Source: Lysobacterales bacterium
Lineage (GTDB): Bacteria; Pseudomonadota; Gammaproteobacteria; Xanthomonadales; Xanthomonadaceae
DNA length: 64,000 nt
Assembly (NCBI GenBank): GCA_017302135.1
Contig: JAFLDZ010000001.1
Location: forward strand, 372,001 to 436,000
Direction: 5' to 3'
Part shown: one piece after another, positions 35,387 to 47,928 of the stretch
Layout: each line of letters opens with the position of its first letter
How positions within the stretch are numbered: the first letter of the stretch is position 1
The notes under the pieces: model-generated
The model's input: only the letters and a program-made list of their open reading frames with translations
Told to the model about the DNA's origin: nothing
The model's database searches: none
Program-made: the position numbers and the translations under genes

Positions 35387-36047
35387 AAGCGGCAGAGACT
35401 CCGTCGGATAAGGCCATCGGCTTGCGCAGGCGCATCGGCGTCATGGGGAAAGCGCGCTTCTCGGCGCGCTGCAGGTAGGCCGCACGCAGCCCCTGGCCCG
35501 ATTGCAGGCTGGGCGATGCCGTGGGCGACCATTGCGGCCCGACGCCCTGGGCGACGGGCTCCGGGGTCAGTCCGGCATCGGACAACAGACGGCGCCAGGT
35601 CGAGGGATCGCATGCGGACTGGCCGCTGCCGTACCAGCGCAGCCGGTACGGCGACAGCGGATTCAGCGCCAACAGTCCCAGTCGTCCGCCCGGTACGAGC
35701 ACACGCGCGCATTCTTCGATCAGGGAAACGGATTCGGCGCGGTCGCCATCGAGCACATGCTGCAACACCACCGCACCCAGGGATTCGCTGGCCAAGGGCA
35801 GCGGCAGCCGGCACCGCACCGCACCCTTCCATCCGTCGGACGAGGCGATCAGACGCAGCCCACGGCCTTCCGGAATTTCGGCCGTCAAGGTCGGCGCCAG
35901 CCACAGCCACGGCAAACCGACCACCGGATGGGCCGCCAGCGCATCGGCGACGACCGTGTGTTCGCTGTCGAGGACCGCTTGCCCGGCCGGCAACAGAAAC
36001 CACTGTTTCGCGACGACGTGCTGGGCTTGGTGGGACAATGCGGGCAT
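35385..36047 (-). CDS. SAM-dependent methyltransferase, YafS-like
   Basis: A 220-aa class I methyltransferase fold. [20 protein letters not shown] is the post-motif region and [19 protein letters not shown] is motif III of the Methyltransf_11 type. Motif I is degenerate, with no clear GxGxG. It lies between gloB and rnhA, as yafS does in Escherichia coli, which supports orthology. Substrate unknown. ATG 36047 starts [20 protein letters not shown]; the gene is divergent from gloB with 60 bp between them. Confidence 0.82.
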   Translation of the reverse strand: MPALSHQAQHVVAKQWFLLPAGQAVLDSEHTVVADALAAHPVVGLPWLWLAPTLTAEIPEGRGLRLIASSDGWKGAVRCRLPLPLASESLGAVVLQHVLDGDRAESVSLIEECARVLVPGGRLGLLALNPLSPYRLRWYGSGQSACDPSTWRRLLSDAGLTPEPVAQGVGPQWSPTASPSLQSGQGLRAAYLQRAEKRAFPMTPMRLRKPMALSDGVSAA

Positions 36048-36107
36048 CCGGCCATTGTAAGCCGCCGCCCCACCGACTTGCCCCATTCGAACGCCTGACG
36101 GATCCCC

Positions 36108-36896
36108 ATGCGCCTGCTCGCCCTGCCCGCCTTCGACGACAACTACATCTGGAGCATGGTCGGCGACGATGGCCGCGCACTCTTCGTCGACCCGGGCGAT
36201 GCCGAGCCGGTGCTGACGGCCGCTGCCGAGGGTCTGCGGCCGATCGGCATCCTGATCACCCATCACCACGCCGATCACATCGGCGGACTCGCACAGCTCC
36301 AAGAGCATTGGCCGGACCTTCCGATTCATGCGCCGCAGGATGCGCGGATCGGGATCGCCACCCACCGCGTGGGCGGTGGCGATGCGGTCCAGGTCGGCGA
36401 CTGGCGGTTCGACGTGCTCGAAATACCCGGCCATACCCGCAGCCACATCGCCTTCTACAGCGACCGGATCGGCGACGACTCGGGCGAAGGTCTGGTGTTC
36501 TGCGGCGACACCCTGTTCAGCCTGGGCTGCGGGCGGCTGTTCGAGGGTACGCCGGCGCAGATGCTCGGCTCGCTCGAACGGCTTGCGGCACTGCCGGGCG
36601 GCACCCGGGTGTGCTGCACCCACGAATACACTGCGGGCAACGCCGCGTTCGCGCTGACGGTCGATCCCGACAACCCCACGCTGCGCGAGCGCGCCGCTGC
36701 GGTCCGCGGGCTGCGCGCCGCATCGAAGCCGACCCTGCCCAGTACGCTTGCGCTGGAAATCGCGACCAATCCGTTCCTCCGCTGCGATTCGCCCGCCGTG
36801 CGCGATACCATCGCCAACCGCCTAGGACACATGCCTGCGGACGGGATCGAGACGTTCGCCGAACTGCGCCGCTGGAAGGATGTCTTCCGGGCTTGA
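36108..36896 (+). CDS. gloB: Hydroxyacylglutathione hydrolase (glyoxalase II)
   Basis: A 262-aa metallo-beta-lactamase-fold thioesterase that splits S-lactoylglutathione to lactate and glutathione in methylglyoxal detoxification. The binuclear metal motif THHHADH is at residues 51-57, further ligands are in [11 protein letters not shown] and [17 protein letters not shown], and the substrate region is [13 protein letters not shown]. The C-terminal HAGH domain ends [11 protein letters not shown]. Confidence 0.96.
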   Translation: MRLLALPAFDDNYIWSMVGDDGRALFVDPGDAEPVLTAAAEGLRPIGILITHHHADHIGGLAQLQEHWPDLPIHAPQDARIGIATHRVGGGDAVQVGDWRFDVLEIPGHTRSHIAFYSDRIGDDSGEGLVFCGDTLFSLGCGRLFEGTPAQMLGSLERLAALPGGTRVCCTHEYTAGNAAFALTVDPDNPTLRERAAAVRGLRAASKPTLPSTLALEIATNPFLRCDSPAVRDTIANRLGHMPADGIETFAELRRWKDVFRA

Positions 36897-36975
36897 GGCG
36901 ATCGGCATCCATACGGCAGCCCATGGTCGGCTGCGCATGGCACACTTGTCTTTCCGAACAAAACGCGAGAAGACC

Positions 36976-37761
36976 ATGGGGTTTCTGCAAGGCAAACGCG
37001 CCCTGATCACCGGCATCGCCAGCGAGCGTTCCATCGCGACCGGCATCGCCGAAGCCATGCACCGCGAAGGCGCGGAACTGGCCTTCACCTATCAGAACGA
37101 AAAGCTCAAAACCCGGGTGGAAAGCGCCGCCGCCGAATACGGTTCCAACATCGTGCTGCCGCTGGATGTCACCGACGACGCGCAGATCGCCGCCTGCTTC
37201 GCCGAACTGGGCAAGCACTGGGACGGCTTCGACATCCTGATCCACGCCATCGCCTTCGCCCCGCGCGAAGCGATTACCGGCCAGTTCCTCGATGGCCTGA
37301 CCCGCGAAAATTTCGCGATGGCGCACGACATCTCGGCCTACTCGCTGGCGGCGATGTCCAAGGCCGCGCAGCCGATGATGGCCGGTCGCAAGGGCTCCAT
37401 TCTCACCCTCACGTATCTCGGTGCAGAGCGCGCGTTGGCCGGTTACAACGTCATGGGCGCGGCCAAGGCCAGTCTCGAAGCCACGGTGCGCTATCTCGCC
37501 TACAACCTCGGTCCGGAAGGCACGCGCGTGAATGCGATTTCCGCAGGCCCGATCAAGACCCTCGCTGCGGCCGGGATCGCCGGCTTCCGCAAAATCCTCG
37601 GCCATGTCGAACAGAACGCACCGCTGCGCCGTACGGTCACCATCGAGGATGTCGGCAATGTCGCCGCCTTCCTGTGCTCGGATCTGGCCGCAGGCATGAC
37701 CGGCGAAATCACCTACGTCGATGCCGGTTACAACATCCTGGGCATGACCGGGATCGAGTGA
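36976..37761 (+). CDS. fabI: Enoyl-[acyl-carrier-protein] reductase (NADH)
   Basis: A 261-aa SDR enzyme performing the last reduction of each fatty-acid elongation cycle. [20 protein letters not shown] is the NADH site. The catalytic Tyr-Tyr-Lys arrangement is in [20 protein letters not shown] near residue 147, and [16 protein letters not shown] is the substrate-binding loop. ATG 36976 follows CGAGAAGACC; the longer frame from 36880 overlaps gloB and is not used. A strong terminator follows. Confidence 0.97.
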   Translation: MGFLQGKRALITGIASERSIATGIAEAMHREGAELAFTYQNEKLKTRVESAAAEYGSNIVLPLDVTDDAQIAACFAELGKHWDGFDILIHAIAFAPREAITGQFLDGLTRENFAMAHDISAYSLAAMSKAAQPMMAGRKGSILTLTYLGAERALAGYNVMGAAKASLEATVRYLAYNLGPEGTRVNAISAGPIKTLAAAGIAGFRKILGHVEQNAPLRRTVTIEDVGNVAAFLCSDLAAGMTGEITYVDAGYNILGMTGIE

Positions 37762-37786
37762 GCGATCACCCATCCTGTTTCCAATG

Positions 37787-37818
37787 AAAAGAGCCCGGCA
37801 ATGCCGGGCTCCTTTTTG
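37787..37818. terminator. Terminator between fabI and ppiD
   Basis: GAGCCCGGC / GCCGGGCTC stem (37791-37799 and 37803-37811) with an AAT loop, A-run before and TTTTT after. It can serve both convergent genes. Confidence 0.9.
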
Positions 37819-37843
37819 GCGCGAACAGCAAATATCGCTTGAA

Positions 37844-39826
37844 TTACAGGCGATCTTCCGCGAACTGCACCTTCATCCGCTTGCGTTCGGCCTTGCCGAC
37901 CGAAAGCGCATCCTGTTCGCCGATCCTCGGCGCCAGTTCGCGCAGGAAGTTCGCGCGGATTTCCGGTGTGATCTCGCTGTTGTCGCCCTGCGCGACCTTG
38001 CTCACCTCGAAGACGATCATCTGGCCGTCCTGCGAGAGGATCTTGCCGGGCGAACGCTTGCCTGCCGCAGGCGCCGACACCTGGAAATACGCTTCATTGG
38101 CATCCGACGTGGGCGTTGGCGCACCGCGCGGAATGCCGGGCATGTTCGTGACGATCCATTTTTTCTCGTTGGCGATCGTCGTCAGGGACTCGCCCTTCTT
38201 CAAGCGCGCGAGTGCGGCTTCGCCCTCGGCGTCCATCGCCTTGCGCGCGCGGTCGGCACGCACGGCAGCGACCACTTGCGCGCCGACCTTGTCCAACGGC
38301 TGCACGCGGTCCGGCGTATGTTCGACGACACGGATCAACACGCTGTGATTCGGCGCGATCTCGATCAGGTCGCTGACCTGACGGTTCTGTTTCAGCTCAT
38401 CCGAAAACGCAGCGCGGATCACCGCAGGATTGGCGGCGATGCCCGTCCCCTGTCCACGTGCGAACGGGCCGAGCTTCTGTACCGGCAACTTCGCGGCGCT
38501 TGCGGCTGGCGCGAGCGTGGTCGGGCTCTTCATCACTTCGTCGACCAGCATGCCGGTCAGGTCGTTGAAAGCGCGCTCACGGGCGGTTTCAGCCAGCATG
38601 AGCTCCAACTCCGGGCGCGCCTCTTCGAACGGCTTTTCATGCCCGGGTTTCATTTCGCGGACTTGAATGATGTGCCAGCCGAAATCGGTCTTGGTGGGGC
38701 CTGAAATCGTGCCCGCTGCGGTCGCAAACACTGCGTCCTCGAAAGGCTTGACCATCTGGCCGTTCTTGGCGATCCAGCCGAGATCGCCACCACCTTCCTT
38801 TGAGCCTTCATCTTCAGAATACTGGCGCGCCAGCGCAGCGAAATCGGCACCCGCCGCCTTCGCCTTCTTGAAGATATCCTGCGCCTTGGCCTCGGCAGCC
38901 TTGCGTGCAGCGGCATCGGCTGCGGCATCCACCTTGACCAGAATATGCGAGGTCAGGCGTTGTTCGGGCTCGACAAAGCGCGCTTTGTCCTGTTCGTACT
39001 GCGCCTTGAGGCTGCTCTCGTCGATAGCTGCGGGCAACGGCAACGCCGCTCCGTCGATGTCGACATACTCGATCGTCACCATTTCCGGCGAGCGGAAGTC
39101 CTCGGGATGCGCCTTGTACCAGCTCGCGATCTCGGCTGCTGCCACCGGGGCGGCATCCGCAGGCGGCGCCGGCAGCACGGCGTATGACACGTCGCGTTTT
39201 TCGCCGAGCAACGCGATCAGACGCTGGCCCTCGGCGTTCGTCACGAACGCGGAGCCCTGCAATTGACGCGTCAACATCTGCTGCTTCAGATCTTCGCGGA
39301 TCTGTTCATCGAACTGGCTTGCCGTCATCGGCGGCGCGCGCGAGGCCAGCATCAACCGATACCGCTGCAAATCGAATTTGCCGTCGACCTGGAAGTCGGG
39401 AATCGACTCGATGGCCTTGCGCACCTGCTCATCGCCGATCGCGAAACCTTCGCGCTCGGTCGACATGCGCATCACGCGCTCATCGACCAGCAGTTCAAGA
39501 ATGCGACGCTTGTTGTCGATGCTCTCGAATTCACTGACATCGAAGTTCTCGCCAGCGGAAGCGCGCTGACTCTGCCGTACGCGCTCGAACGCACTGCGGA
39601 ATTCGTCGACGCTGATTTCTTCTTTCTGCCAGAACGCTTTGCGTACCACCCACCAATCGGGCGCAGTACGCCACCAGGTCGGTGGAGCTTCGATCTTGGC
39701 GGCAAAGGTCTCGCTGCGCTGGAACAGATACTGTTCCATGCCGAAGAAGGCGAACGGGATGACCAACAGCCCGAGAATGACAGTGGCGATCCAGCCGGAT
39801 GATTTTTCACGTAGGGCTTGCAGCAT
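37844..39826 (-). CDS. ppiD: Periplasmic PpiD/SurA-type chaperone-peptidyl-prolyl isomerase
   Basis: A 660-aa inner-membrane-anchored folding factor. One N-terminal helix is at residues 12-34 (GWIATVILGLLVIPFAFFGM). A SurA_N-like chaperone domain follows, then a parvulin domain at about 300-390 (LTSHILVKVDAAADAA, SEDEGSKEGGGDLGWI, TKTDFGWHIIQVREM). The C-terminal part has a second, degenerate rotamase-like half. PpiD works with SecYEG on emerging outer-membrane proteins. It lies downstream of hupB and tRNA-Val/Asp on the same strand, close to the classical lon-hupB-ppiD order. Confidence 0.93.
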   Translation of the reverse strand: MLQALREKSSGWIATVILGLLVIPFAFFGMEQYLFQRSETFAAKIEAPPTWWRTAPDWWVVRKAFWQKEEISVDEFRSAFERVRQSQRASAGENFDVSEFESIDNKRRILELLVDERVMRMSTEREGFAIGDEQVRKAIESIPDFQVDGKFDLQRYRLMLASRAPPMTASQFDEQIREDLKQQMLTRQLQGSAFVTNAEGQRLIALLGEKRDVSYAVLPAPPADAAPVAAAEIASWYKAHPEDFRSPEMVTIEYVDIDGAALPLPAAIDESSLKAQYEQDKARFVEPEQRLTSHILVKVDAAADAAARKAAEAKAQDIFKKAKAAGADFAALARQYSEDEGSKEGGGDLGWIAKNGQMVKPFEDAVFATAAGTISGPTKTDFGWHIIQVREMKPGHEKPFEEARPELELMLAETARERAFNDLTGMLVDEVMKSPTTLAPAASAAKLPVQKLGPFARGQGTGIAANPAVIRAAFSDELKQNRQVSDLIEIAPNHSVLIRVVEHTPDRVQPLDKVGAQVVAAVRADRARKAMDAEGEAALARLKKGESLTTIANEKKWIVTNMPGIPRGAPTPTSDANEAYFQVSAPAAGKRSPGKILSQDGQMIVFEVSKVAQGDNSEITPEIRANFLRELAPRIGEQDALSVGKAERKRMKVQFAEDRL

Positions 39827-39940
39827 TGGCGATCGGTGCCGAATGAGGAGCCGCTAAGTGTAGCCCGGGCGGGCGCGCTGTGGCATGCCCCGATCGCAAG
39901 GAGATATCGCGATATCCGCCCCTCCTCCCTCAGAAACGAC

Positions 39941-39964
39941 GAAGGCACCGTTTCCGGTGCCTTC
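39941..39964 (-). terminator. Possible terminator of the tRNA-Val/Asp transcript
   Basis: 10-bp arms 39941-39950 and 39955-39964 with a 4-base loop. On the minus strand it is followed by TCGTCGTTTC, a weak T-tract. It lies 40-odd bases after tRNA-Asp and before ppiD. A separate perfect palindrome, GATATCGCGATATC, sits at 39903-39916, about 80 bp before ppiD. Confidence 0.5.
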
Positions 39965-40006
39965 CTGCCCCCGCCTGACGGCGACAGCTTTCGTATTCGA
40001 GGGAAT

Positions 40007-40083
40007 TGGCGGAGTGGACGGGACTCGAACCCGCGACCTCCGGCGTGACAGGCCAGCATTCTAACCGACTGAACTACCACTCC
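40007..40083 (-). tRNA. tRNA-Asp (GTC)
   Basis: Acceptor GGAGTGG/CCACTCC, anticodon loop CTGTCAC with GTC, T-arm GGGTTCGAGTCCC, encoded CCA at 40009-40007. Co-directional with tRNA-Val and hupB. Confidence 0.98.
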
Positions 40084-40176
40084 GCGTTTTAACCCTTGGT
40101 TTCACTGCTTGTAACACTGCATATTTTATCGCAGTTCGGGGACCGAAACGGAACAGCTTCCGGTCACCCTGCGTCT

Positions 40177-40251
40177 TGGTGGGTGCTGAGGGTTTCGAAC
40201 CCCCGACCCTCTCCGTGTAAAGGAGACGCTCTACCGCTGAGCTAAGCACCC
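40177..40251 (-). tRNA. tRNA-Val (TAC)
   Basis: Acceptor GGGTGCT/AGCACCC, anticodon TAC in loop TTTACAC, T-arm GGGGTTCGAAACCC, encoded CCA. It begins 16 bp after the hupB stop, so it is probably processed from the same transcript. Confidence 0.98.
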
Positions 40252-40267
40252 CAACGTGAAGAGCCAA

Positions 40268-40540
40268 TTAGTTTACGGCATCCTTCAGGGCTTTGCCAGC
40301 CTTGAACACCGGATTCTTCGACGCCGCAATCTTGATTTCTTCACCGGTCTTCGGGTTGCGGCCGGTCCGTGCCGCGCGCTCGCGGACCACAAACGAACCG
40401 AAGCCGATGACGGTCACGGTGTCGCCTTTCTGCAACGCCTTGGAGATGGCAGCGACCGTGGCATCGAGCGCGCGCCCCGCATCGGCTTTGGACAGTTCCG
40501 CGTTGGCGGCGATCGCGTCGATAAGCTCGGCTTTGTTCAT
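40268..40540 (-). CDS. hupB: DNA-binding protein HU-beta
   Basis: A 90-aa nucleoid protein that bends DNA as a dimer. The start is [20 protein letters not shown], the beta-arm signature is [20 protein letters not shown], and the C-terminal helix is [16 protein letters not shown]. The ATG at 40540 is preceded on the minus strand by GGGAGTTCAAAT. Its own promoter lies in the lon-hupB gap. Confidence 0.98.
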   Translation of the reverse strand: MNKAELIDAIAANAELSKADAGRALDATVAAISKALQKGDTVTVIGFGSFVVRERAARTGRNPKTGEEIKIAASKNPVFKAGKALKDAVN

Positions 40541-40617
40541 ATTTGAACTCCCATTGAGGATTGAGAAGAAGGAGGTGTGTTGACGAAGCGCGACTTCGCG
40601 CGGCTGACCTCGGATAA

Positions 40618-40677
40618 GATGCGGGAAATCCCGCATCAACAGCCGCCCGTTATACCAGCGAGGTGATGTCGGCGCAA
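40618..40677 (-). promoter_or_regulatory. hupB sigma-70 promoter and 5' UTR palindrome
   Basis: On the minus strand, TTGCGC (40677-40672), a 17-bp spacer and TATAAC (40654-40649) form a near-consensus promoter. Just downstream, 40618-40637 is a dyad with 9-bp arms GATGCGGGA/TCCCGCATC around two bases. This would form a hairpin near the 5' end of the mRNA or serve as an operator. The leader to the ATG is about 100 bases. Confidence 0.7.
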
Positions 40678-40720
40678 CCGAAAGCCCTGTAAAAATACCT
40701 GAAAACACGATGAAAACGCA

Positions 40721-40749
40721 GAAGACGTCGCGCAGAGCACGGCGTCTTC
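40721..40749 (-). terminator. Probable terminator of lon
   Basis: GAAGACG/CGTCTTC arms (40721-40727, 40743-40749), followed on the minus strand by TGCGTTTTC. It lies directly after the lon stop. Confidence 0.55.
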
Positions 40750-40764
40750 CGGTAAATCCGTCGT

Positions 40765-43221
<2,457 letters not shown>

Positions 43222-43281
43222 GGGGGCTCCGGTCGACAGTTCGCGGCCATCGCTACGACAGGCGGATGACCTTCGGCACCG

Positions 43282-43310
43282 TTATGGGGTCACGCGCGAC
43301 CGGATGCAAG
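43282..43310 (-). promoter_or_regulatory. Sigma-32 heat-shock promoter candidate of lon
   Basis: On the minus strand CTTGCA (43310-43305), a 15-bp spacer and CCCCATAA (43289-43282) match the sigma-32 consensus CTTGAA-N13-15-CCCCATNT with one mismatch in each box. It lies 60 bp before the lon ATG. Confidence 0.7.
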
Positions 43311-43337
43311 CACGGCCCGCCGAGTGGCGGGCCGTGC
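43310..43337 (-). terminator. Hairpin terminator downstream of clpX
   Basis: 12-bp perfect arms GCACGGCCCGCC/GGCGGGCCGTGC with a 4-base loop. The T-tract is poor (TTGCATCC), so it may act with Rho or as an mRNA-stabilising hairpin. It abuts the lon heat-shock promoter. Confidence 0.6.
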
Positions 43338-43385
43338 GATGGGAATCAATCGTTTGCGCTAGGCGCAACCAGCAAAAGCACGGCC

Positions 43386-44666
43386 TTACTCGGCGGAGGC
43401 GACCTTGCTCGGTGGCGTCTGGTAGATCAGGTACGGCTCGGACTTGTGCTCGATCACGGACTCGTCGACCACCACCTTGCTGACGTTTTCCAGCGACGGC
43501 AGGTCGTACATCGTATCGAGCAGCACCGATTCGACGATGGTGCGCAGGCCGCGGGCACCGGTCTTGCGCTTGAGCGCCTTGCGCGCGATCGCCGCCAACG
43601 CATCGGCGCGGAATTCCAACTCGACGCCTTCCATCTCGAACAGCTTGCGGAACTGCTTGCTGATCGCGTTCTTGGGCTCGGTGAGAATCTTCACCAGCGC
43701 GGTCTCGTCCAGCTCTTCCAGGGTCGCGACCACCGGAAGGCGGCCCACGAATTCCGGAATGAGGCCGAACTTGATCAGATCTTCCGGCTCGACATCGAAC
43801 AGCACCTTGCTGACATCGGCTTTGCGCTCGGAGCTCTTGAGCTTGGCGCCAAAGCCAATCCCGCCGGCTTCGGTACTGCGCTGCTGGATGATCTTGTCGA
43901 GGCCTGCGAATGCACCGCCAACGATGAACAGGATGTTGCGGGTATCGACCTGCAGGAATTCCTGCTGCGGATGCTTGCGCCCGCCCTGCGGCGGAACGCT
44001 GGCGACCGTGCCTTCGATCAGCTTGAGCAATGCCTGCTGCACGCCTTCGCCGGACACATCACGGGTGATCGACGGGTTTTCGCTCTTGCGCGAAATCTTG
44101 TCGATTTCATCGATGTACACGATGCCCTGCTGCGCCTTCTCGACATCGTAGTCGCACTTCTGCAGCAGCTTCTGGATGATGTTCTCGACGTCCTCGCCGA
44201 CATAACCCGCCTCGGTAAGCGTGGTGGCGTCGGCGATGGTGAACGGCACGTTGAGCAGCCGGGCCAGGGTCTCGGCCAACAGGGTCTTGCCCGAACCGGT
44301 CGGACCGATCAGCAGGATGTTCGACTTGGCCAGCTCGATGTCGTCGTTCTTCTGACGGCTCTCGATCCGCTTGTAGTGATTGTAGACCGCAACCGCCAAG
44401 GTTTTTTTGGCGCGCGGCTGACCGATCACGTACTGGTCGAGGACTTCGAGGATTTCCTTCGGCTTCGGCAGATGGCTGCGCGTCGCCTGGGCTTTTTCTT
44501 CCAGCTCTTCACGGATGATGTCGTTGCACAACTCGACGCATTCGTCGCAGATGAACACGCTCGGGCCCGCAATCAGCTTGCGCACCTCGTGTTGGCTTTT
44601 CCCGCAGAACGAGCAATAAAGGATCTTGCTGCTGTCGCCACTGCGGCCTTGCCGGTCTTCGCTCAT
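43386..44666 (-). CDS. clpX: ATP-dependent Clp protease ATP-binding subunit ClpX
   Basis: A 426-aa AAA+ unfoldase feeding ClpP. The zinc-binding domain has Cys18, Cys21, Cys40 and Cys43 (YCSFCGKSQ ... [10 protein letters not shown]). Walker A is [15 protein letters not shown], Walker B is [11 protein letters not shown], and the ClpP-binding loop IGF is in GGIGFGAKL. Pore loop [10 protein letters not shown] is present. It lies 102 bp after clpP on the same strand. Confidence 0.98.
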   Translation of the reverse strand: MSEDRQGRSGDSSKILYCSFCGKSQHEVRKLIAGPSVFICDECVELCNDIIREELEEKAQATRSHLPKPKEILEVLDQYVIGQPRAKKTLAVAVYNHYKRIESRQKNDDIELAKSNILLIGPTGSGKTLLAETLARLLNVPFTIADATTLTEAGYVGEDVENIIQKLLQKCDYDVEKAQQGIVYIDEIDKISRKSENPSITRDVSGEGVQQALLKLIEGTVASVPPQGGRKHPQQEFLQVDTRNILFIVGGAFAGLDKIIQQRSTEAGGIGFGAKLKSSERKADVSKVLFDVEPEDLIKFGLIPEFVGRLPVVATLEELDETALVKILTEPKNAISKQFRKLFEMEGVELEFRADALAAIARKALKRKTGARGLRTIVESVLLDTMYDLPSLENVSKVVVDESVIEHKSEPYLIYQTPPSKVASAE

Positions 44667-44768
44667 GCTGCTTGTCGTTGTCTACGCTGGTATCGGGAGG
44701 ATAGCACCCGGAGTCCCGACCGCAAGGGAGCAGCGGCGGAAACCTGGATTGCCATGAAGATCAGTCAC

Positions 44769-45398
44769 TTAAGCCGGTTGAATCGAGTCTTCCGGGCGAC
44801 GCTCGAGGACGTGGTCGACCAGACCGTAGTCGCGAGATGCCTCGGCGCTCTTGAAATTGTCGCGCTCGGTGTCGCGGGCGATGGTGTCCAGCGACTGGCC
44901 GGTATGGTGCGACAGGATCTCGTTCAGGCGCTGGCGCATGGACAGGATCTCACGGGCGTGGATGTCGATGTCCGTCGCCTGCCCCTGGAAACCACCCAGC
45001 GGCTGATGGATCATCACCCGCGAATTCGGCAGGGCATAACGCTTGTTCTTGGCGCCGGCGGTGAGCAGAAGCGCACCCATGCTGGCGGCCTGGCCGACGC
45101 AGATCGTGCTCACGTCGGGCTTGATGAACTGCATGGTGTCGTAGATGGCCATGCCGGCGGTGACGATGCCACCCGGCGAGTTGATGTACAGACTGATGTC
45201 CTTCTCCGGGTTTTCGGCTTCGAGAAACAGGAGCTGGGCGACGATCACATTGGCCATGTAATCGTCGATACCGCCGACCAGGAACACCACGCGCTCCTTC
45301 AGCAGACGGGAATAGATGTCGTAAGCGCGCTCGCCGCGGCTGGTCTGTTCGACCACCATCGGAACGAGATTCAGAGCTCTGGTCTCAAGGCTGTTCAT
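44769..45398 (-). CDS. clpP: ATP-dependent Clp protease proteolytic subunit
   Basis: A 209-aa serine protease forming the double-ring degradation chamber. Catalytic Ser106 is in [14 protein letters not shown] and His131 in [15 protein letters not shown], with the Asp in the C-terminal third. ATG 45398 gives [20 protein letters not shown], the family N-terminus; 43 upstream residues of an in-frame extension are not conserved. Part of the tig-clpP-clpX order. Confidence 0.98.
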   Translation of the reverse strand: MNSLETRALNLVPMVVEQTSRGERAYDIYSRLLKERVVFLVGGIDDYMANVIVAQLLFLEAENPEKDISLYINSPGGIVTAGMAIYDTMQFIKPDVSTICVGQAASMGALLLTAGAKNKRYALPNSRVMIHQPLGGFQGQATDIDIHAREILSMRQRLNEILSHHTGQSLDTIARDTERDNFKSAEASRDYGLVDHVLERRPEDSIQPA

Positions 45399-45471
45399 GC
45401 GTTGCGCCACCTGTTTCGTTGCGGAAACCCGCGCAGGCATGCGCGAGGGTGTTGCCGAAATCCACTCCGGA

Positions 45472-46776
45472 TTACTGCGGAGCGATCGCTTCCTGGAAGC
45501 TGAGCGGCGTGTCGGTATGCGTCGCACGCTCGGCGATCCAATCGATCACCTGCTCTTCCATCACGCGATTCTGCAGGCTCGACATGAGTTGGCGATCGTT
45601 GCGGTACAAATCAATGACCTGCTGCGGCTCTTCGTAGGTGGAAGCGATGAGACGCAGCGTTTCGTTCAGACGCTTGGGGTCGAGCGACAACTGGTTGCGA
45701 CGGGCAATCTCGCCCACGAGCAGCGCCACGGTGATGCGCTTGCGTGCAGGCTCGATGAAATCGCGGTAAGCCTCTGCGGGCGCGTCGATCTCATGGCCTT
45801 GACGGCGAGCCTGTTCGACGCTTTGGGCGAGCATGGCCCGCGCCTCGTTTTCGACCACACCTGCAGGCATTTCGACGTGTGCGTACGCGGCGATCAGCTG
45901 TTCGCCGACTTCGCGGCGCAGGCGGTTCATCAGCGCGCCTTTGAGCTCGCGTTCGAGATTGTTGCGGATTTCGGTGCGGAACTGGGCGATATCGGCCGAC
46001 TTCACGCCGAAACTCTTGATGAAATCCGCGTCCACCTCGGGGAGGAACGGTTCGGAGATCTGCTCGATCTTGACCTGGACCGCAGCATGCTTGCCCGCAA
46101 GCTGCGGAACCCGCCAATTCTCCGGGAAGTTGACCGAGACGGACTTCTCATCGCCGGCATTCATACCGATCAGCGCGTTCTCGATGTCGACGAACATGGC
46201 GCCTGAACCGATGACAGTGACGCCACGCTCTGCGCCTTCGGCCGGCAGACGTTCACCGTCGATCACCGACCAGGTTTCGACATCGACTGCGTCGCCGGAC
46301 TGGGCGGCACGGTTCACCAGCGTCCAACTGCGGCGCTGCAGACGGAGGTTTTCGATCATGCGATCGATGTCGTCCTCGGTCACTTCGGCGGTATTGCGCA
46401 CCACTTGAAGGCCGGCGACGTCGATATCGCCGAAATCAGGCACCACCTCGAACACTGCCACGAAAGCCAGCTCGTCGGCGCCCGCTTCGGCAGACGGCTC
46501 GATCCGGGGAGCACCGGCAAGGCGCAGTTCGTTTTCGCGGATGCCCTGATCGAAGCCTTTCTGCAGCAACTCGTCGACGACCTCGCTGCGCACCTGCGCG
46601 CCATAGCGCTGCTCGATCACCTTGGCCGGCACCTTGCCGGGGCGGAAGCCTTTGATTTTGGCGGTGCGGGCGATTTCGCGCAGGCGGCCGCCGATCTGGC
46701 CCTCGACGTGCTGGGTCGGCACGCGCAAGGTCATGCGGCGTTCGAGATTACCCACGGATTCGACTGAAACTTGCAT
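45472..46776 (-). CDS. tig: Trigger factor
   Basis: A 434-aa ribosome-associated chaperone. The ribosome-binding signature [17 protein letters not shown] is near residue 42. The FKBP-like isomerase domain (about 155-235) is present but carries [20 protein letters not shown], and the C-terminal helical arms complete it. ATG 46776 starts [19 protein letters not shown]; a longer frame runs into the tRNA side and is not used. Confidence 0.97.
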   Translation of the reverse strand: MQVSVESVGNLERRMTLRVPTQHVEGQIGGRLREIARTAKIKGFRPGKVPAKVIEQRYGAQVRSEVVDELLQKGFDQGIRENELRLAGAPRIEPSAEAGADELAFVAVFEVVPDFGDIDVAGLQVVRNTAEVTEDDIDRMIENLRLQRRSWTLVNRAAQSGDAVDVETWSVIDGERLPAEGAERGVTVIGSGAMFVDIENALIGMNAGDEKSVSVNFPENWRVPQLAGKHAAVQVKIEQISEPFLPEVDADFIKSFGVKSADIAQFRTEIRNNLERELKGALMNRLRREVGEQLIAAYAHVEMPAGVVENEARAMLAQSVEQARRQGHEIDAPAEAYRDFIEPARKRITVALLVGEIARRNQLSLDPKRLNETLRLIASTYEEPQQVIDLYRNDRQLMSSLQNRVMEEQVIDWIAERATHTDTPLSFQEAIAPQ

Positions 46777-46990
46777 TGGTGACGACTCCTGCTGCCGCGC
46801 TTTCATCCGCGGCCCGTGATGGTGGTTGATTTCGTTTGGCCGGGCGGGTGGAGAGACCCGCCGTGGGCGCCGGAAGCGGCCCATCCCAGCGCAACGCGAT
46901 AGTTTCGCCGATTACGGGCTTCCCCGCCAGTTTCGCGGATGGCCCAGTGCCGGAGAGAGACTGCGGTCACGGGGGCACATGACTTCGACG

Positions 46991-47075
<85 letters not shown>

Positions 47076-47127
47076 ATGGGCCGCATTCTAAAGCACCGGT
47101 GCCTGCAGATGCCGGCCGCCAAAAACG

Positions 47128-47153
47128 AAACGCCCGGCGTGAGCCGGGCGTTT
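47128..47153 (-). terminator. Terminator between tRNA-Lys and tRNA-Leu
   Basis: 11-bp arms AAACGCCCGGC/GCCGGGCGTTT (47128-47138, 47143-47153), followed on the minus strand by CGTTTTTGG. It should end the Pro-Arg-His-Lys tRNA transcript. Confidence 0.85.
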
Positions 47154-47282
47154 GCTGGAACTGACGGGCCGCCAGGGATTCGGGCAGGCCCAGAACGCAT
47201 TGCTGGCAGACAACTTGCCAATGTCGTGCCTGCGGGTGGTGAATCGCAAAGCGATCGCGGTGCTTGTCTTGCTTCAAAAACG

Positions 47283-47358
47283 TGGTGGGCCGTGAAGGAT
47301 TCGAACCTTCGACCTATTGATTAAGAGTCAACTGCTCTACCAACTGAGCTAACGGCCC
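47283..47358 (-). tRNA. tRNA-Lys (CTT)
   Basis: Acceptor GGGCCGT/ACGGCCC, anticodon CTT in loop CTCTTAA, T-arm AAGGTTCGAATCCTT, encoded CCA. Confidence 0.98.
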
Positions 47359-47384
47359 GATGAAACGAAGTGTAGCAAAAACAA

Positions 47385-47462
<78 letters not shown>

Positions 47463-47554
47463 ATATGAAACTAAAAAACGCTGAATCGGCGCGGGCTCGC
47501 CTCGTGGGCTCCCACCGCCCGACCATCCTGTCGAACCTGTACCGCATGACCGCA

Positions 47555-47631
47555 TGGCGCGCCCGGCAGGAATCGAACCTGCAACCGCCGGCTTAGAAGG
47601 CCGGTGCTCTATCCGGTTGAGCTACGGGCGC
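47555..47631 (-). tRNA. tRNA-Arg (TCT)
   Basis: Acceptor GCGCCCG/CGGGCGC, anticodon TCT in loop CTTCTAA, T-arm CAGGTTCGATTCCTG, encoded CCA. Confidence 0.98.
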
Positions 47632-47687
47632 GTGAGCGCATGATAGCCGTGCGGATGGATTGAGACACACCATCAAGAAGCTGGAAT

Positions 47688-47764
47688 TGGTCGGGGTAGA
47701 GGGATTCGAACCCCCGACATCCTGCTCCCAAAGCAGGCGCGCTACCAGACTGCGCTATACCCCG
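47688..47764 (-). tRNA. tRNA-Pro (TGG)
   Basis: Acceptor CGGGGTA/TACCCCG, anticodon TGG in loop TTTGGGA, T-arm GGGGTTCGAATCCC, encoded CCA. First gene of the Pro-Arg-His-Lys(-Leu) cluster. Confidence 0.98.
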
Positions 47765-47928
47765 CCGATGAGCGGCGGCCGGAGACGATGAACCATCCGC
47801 ACCCGACCGGCCGAGTATTGTCCGAAGCCCGGGGCGCGCTGTCAACGCGGACAATCCGACGCCACAGGCGGTATCCTTGCCTTTCAACCTCGAATCCGCA
47901 GACGCCCGACGTCTTTCAAGGAGACACC

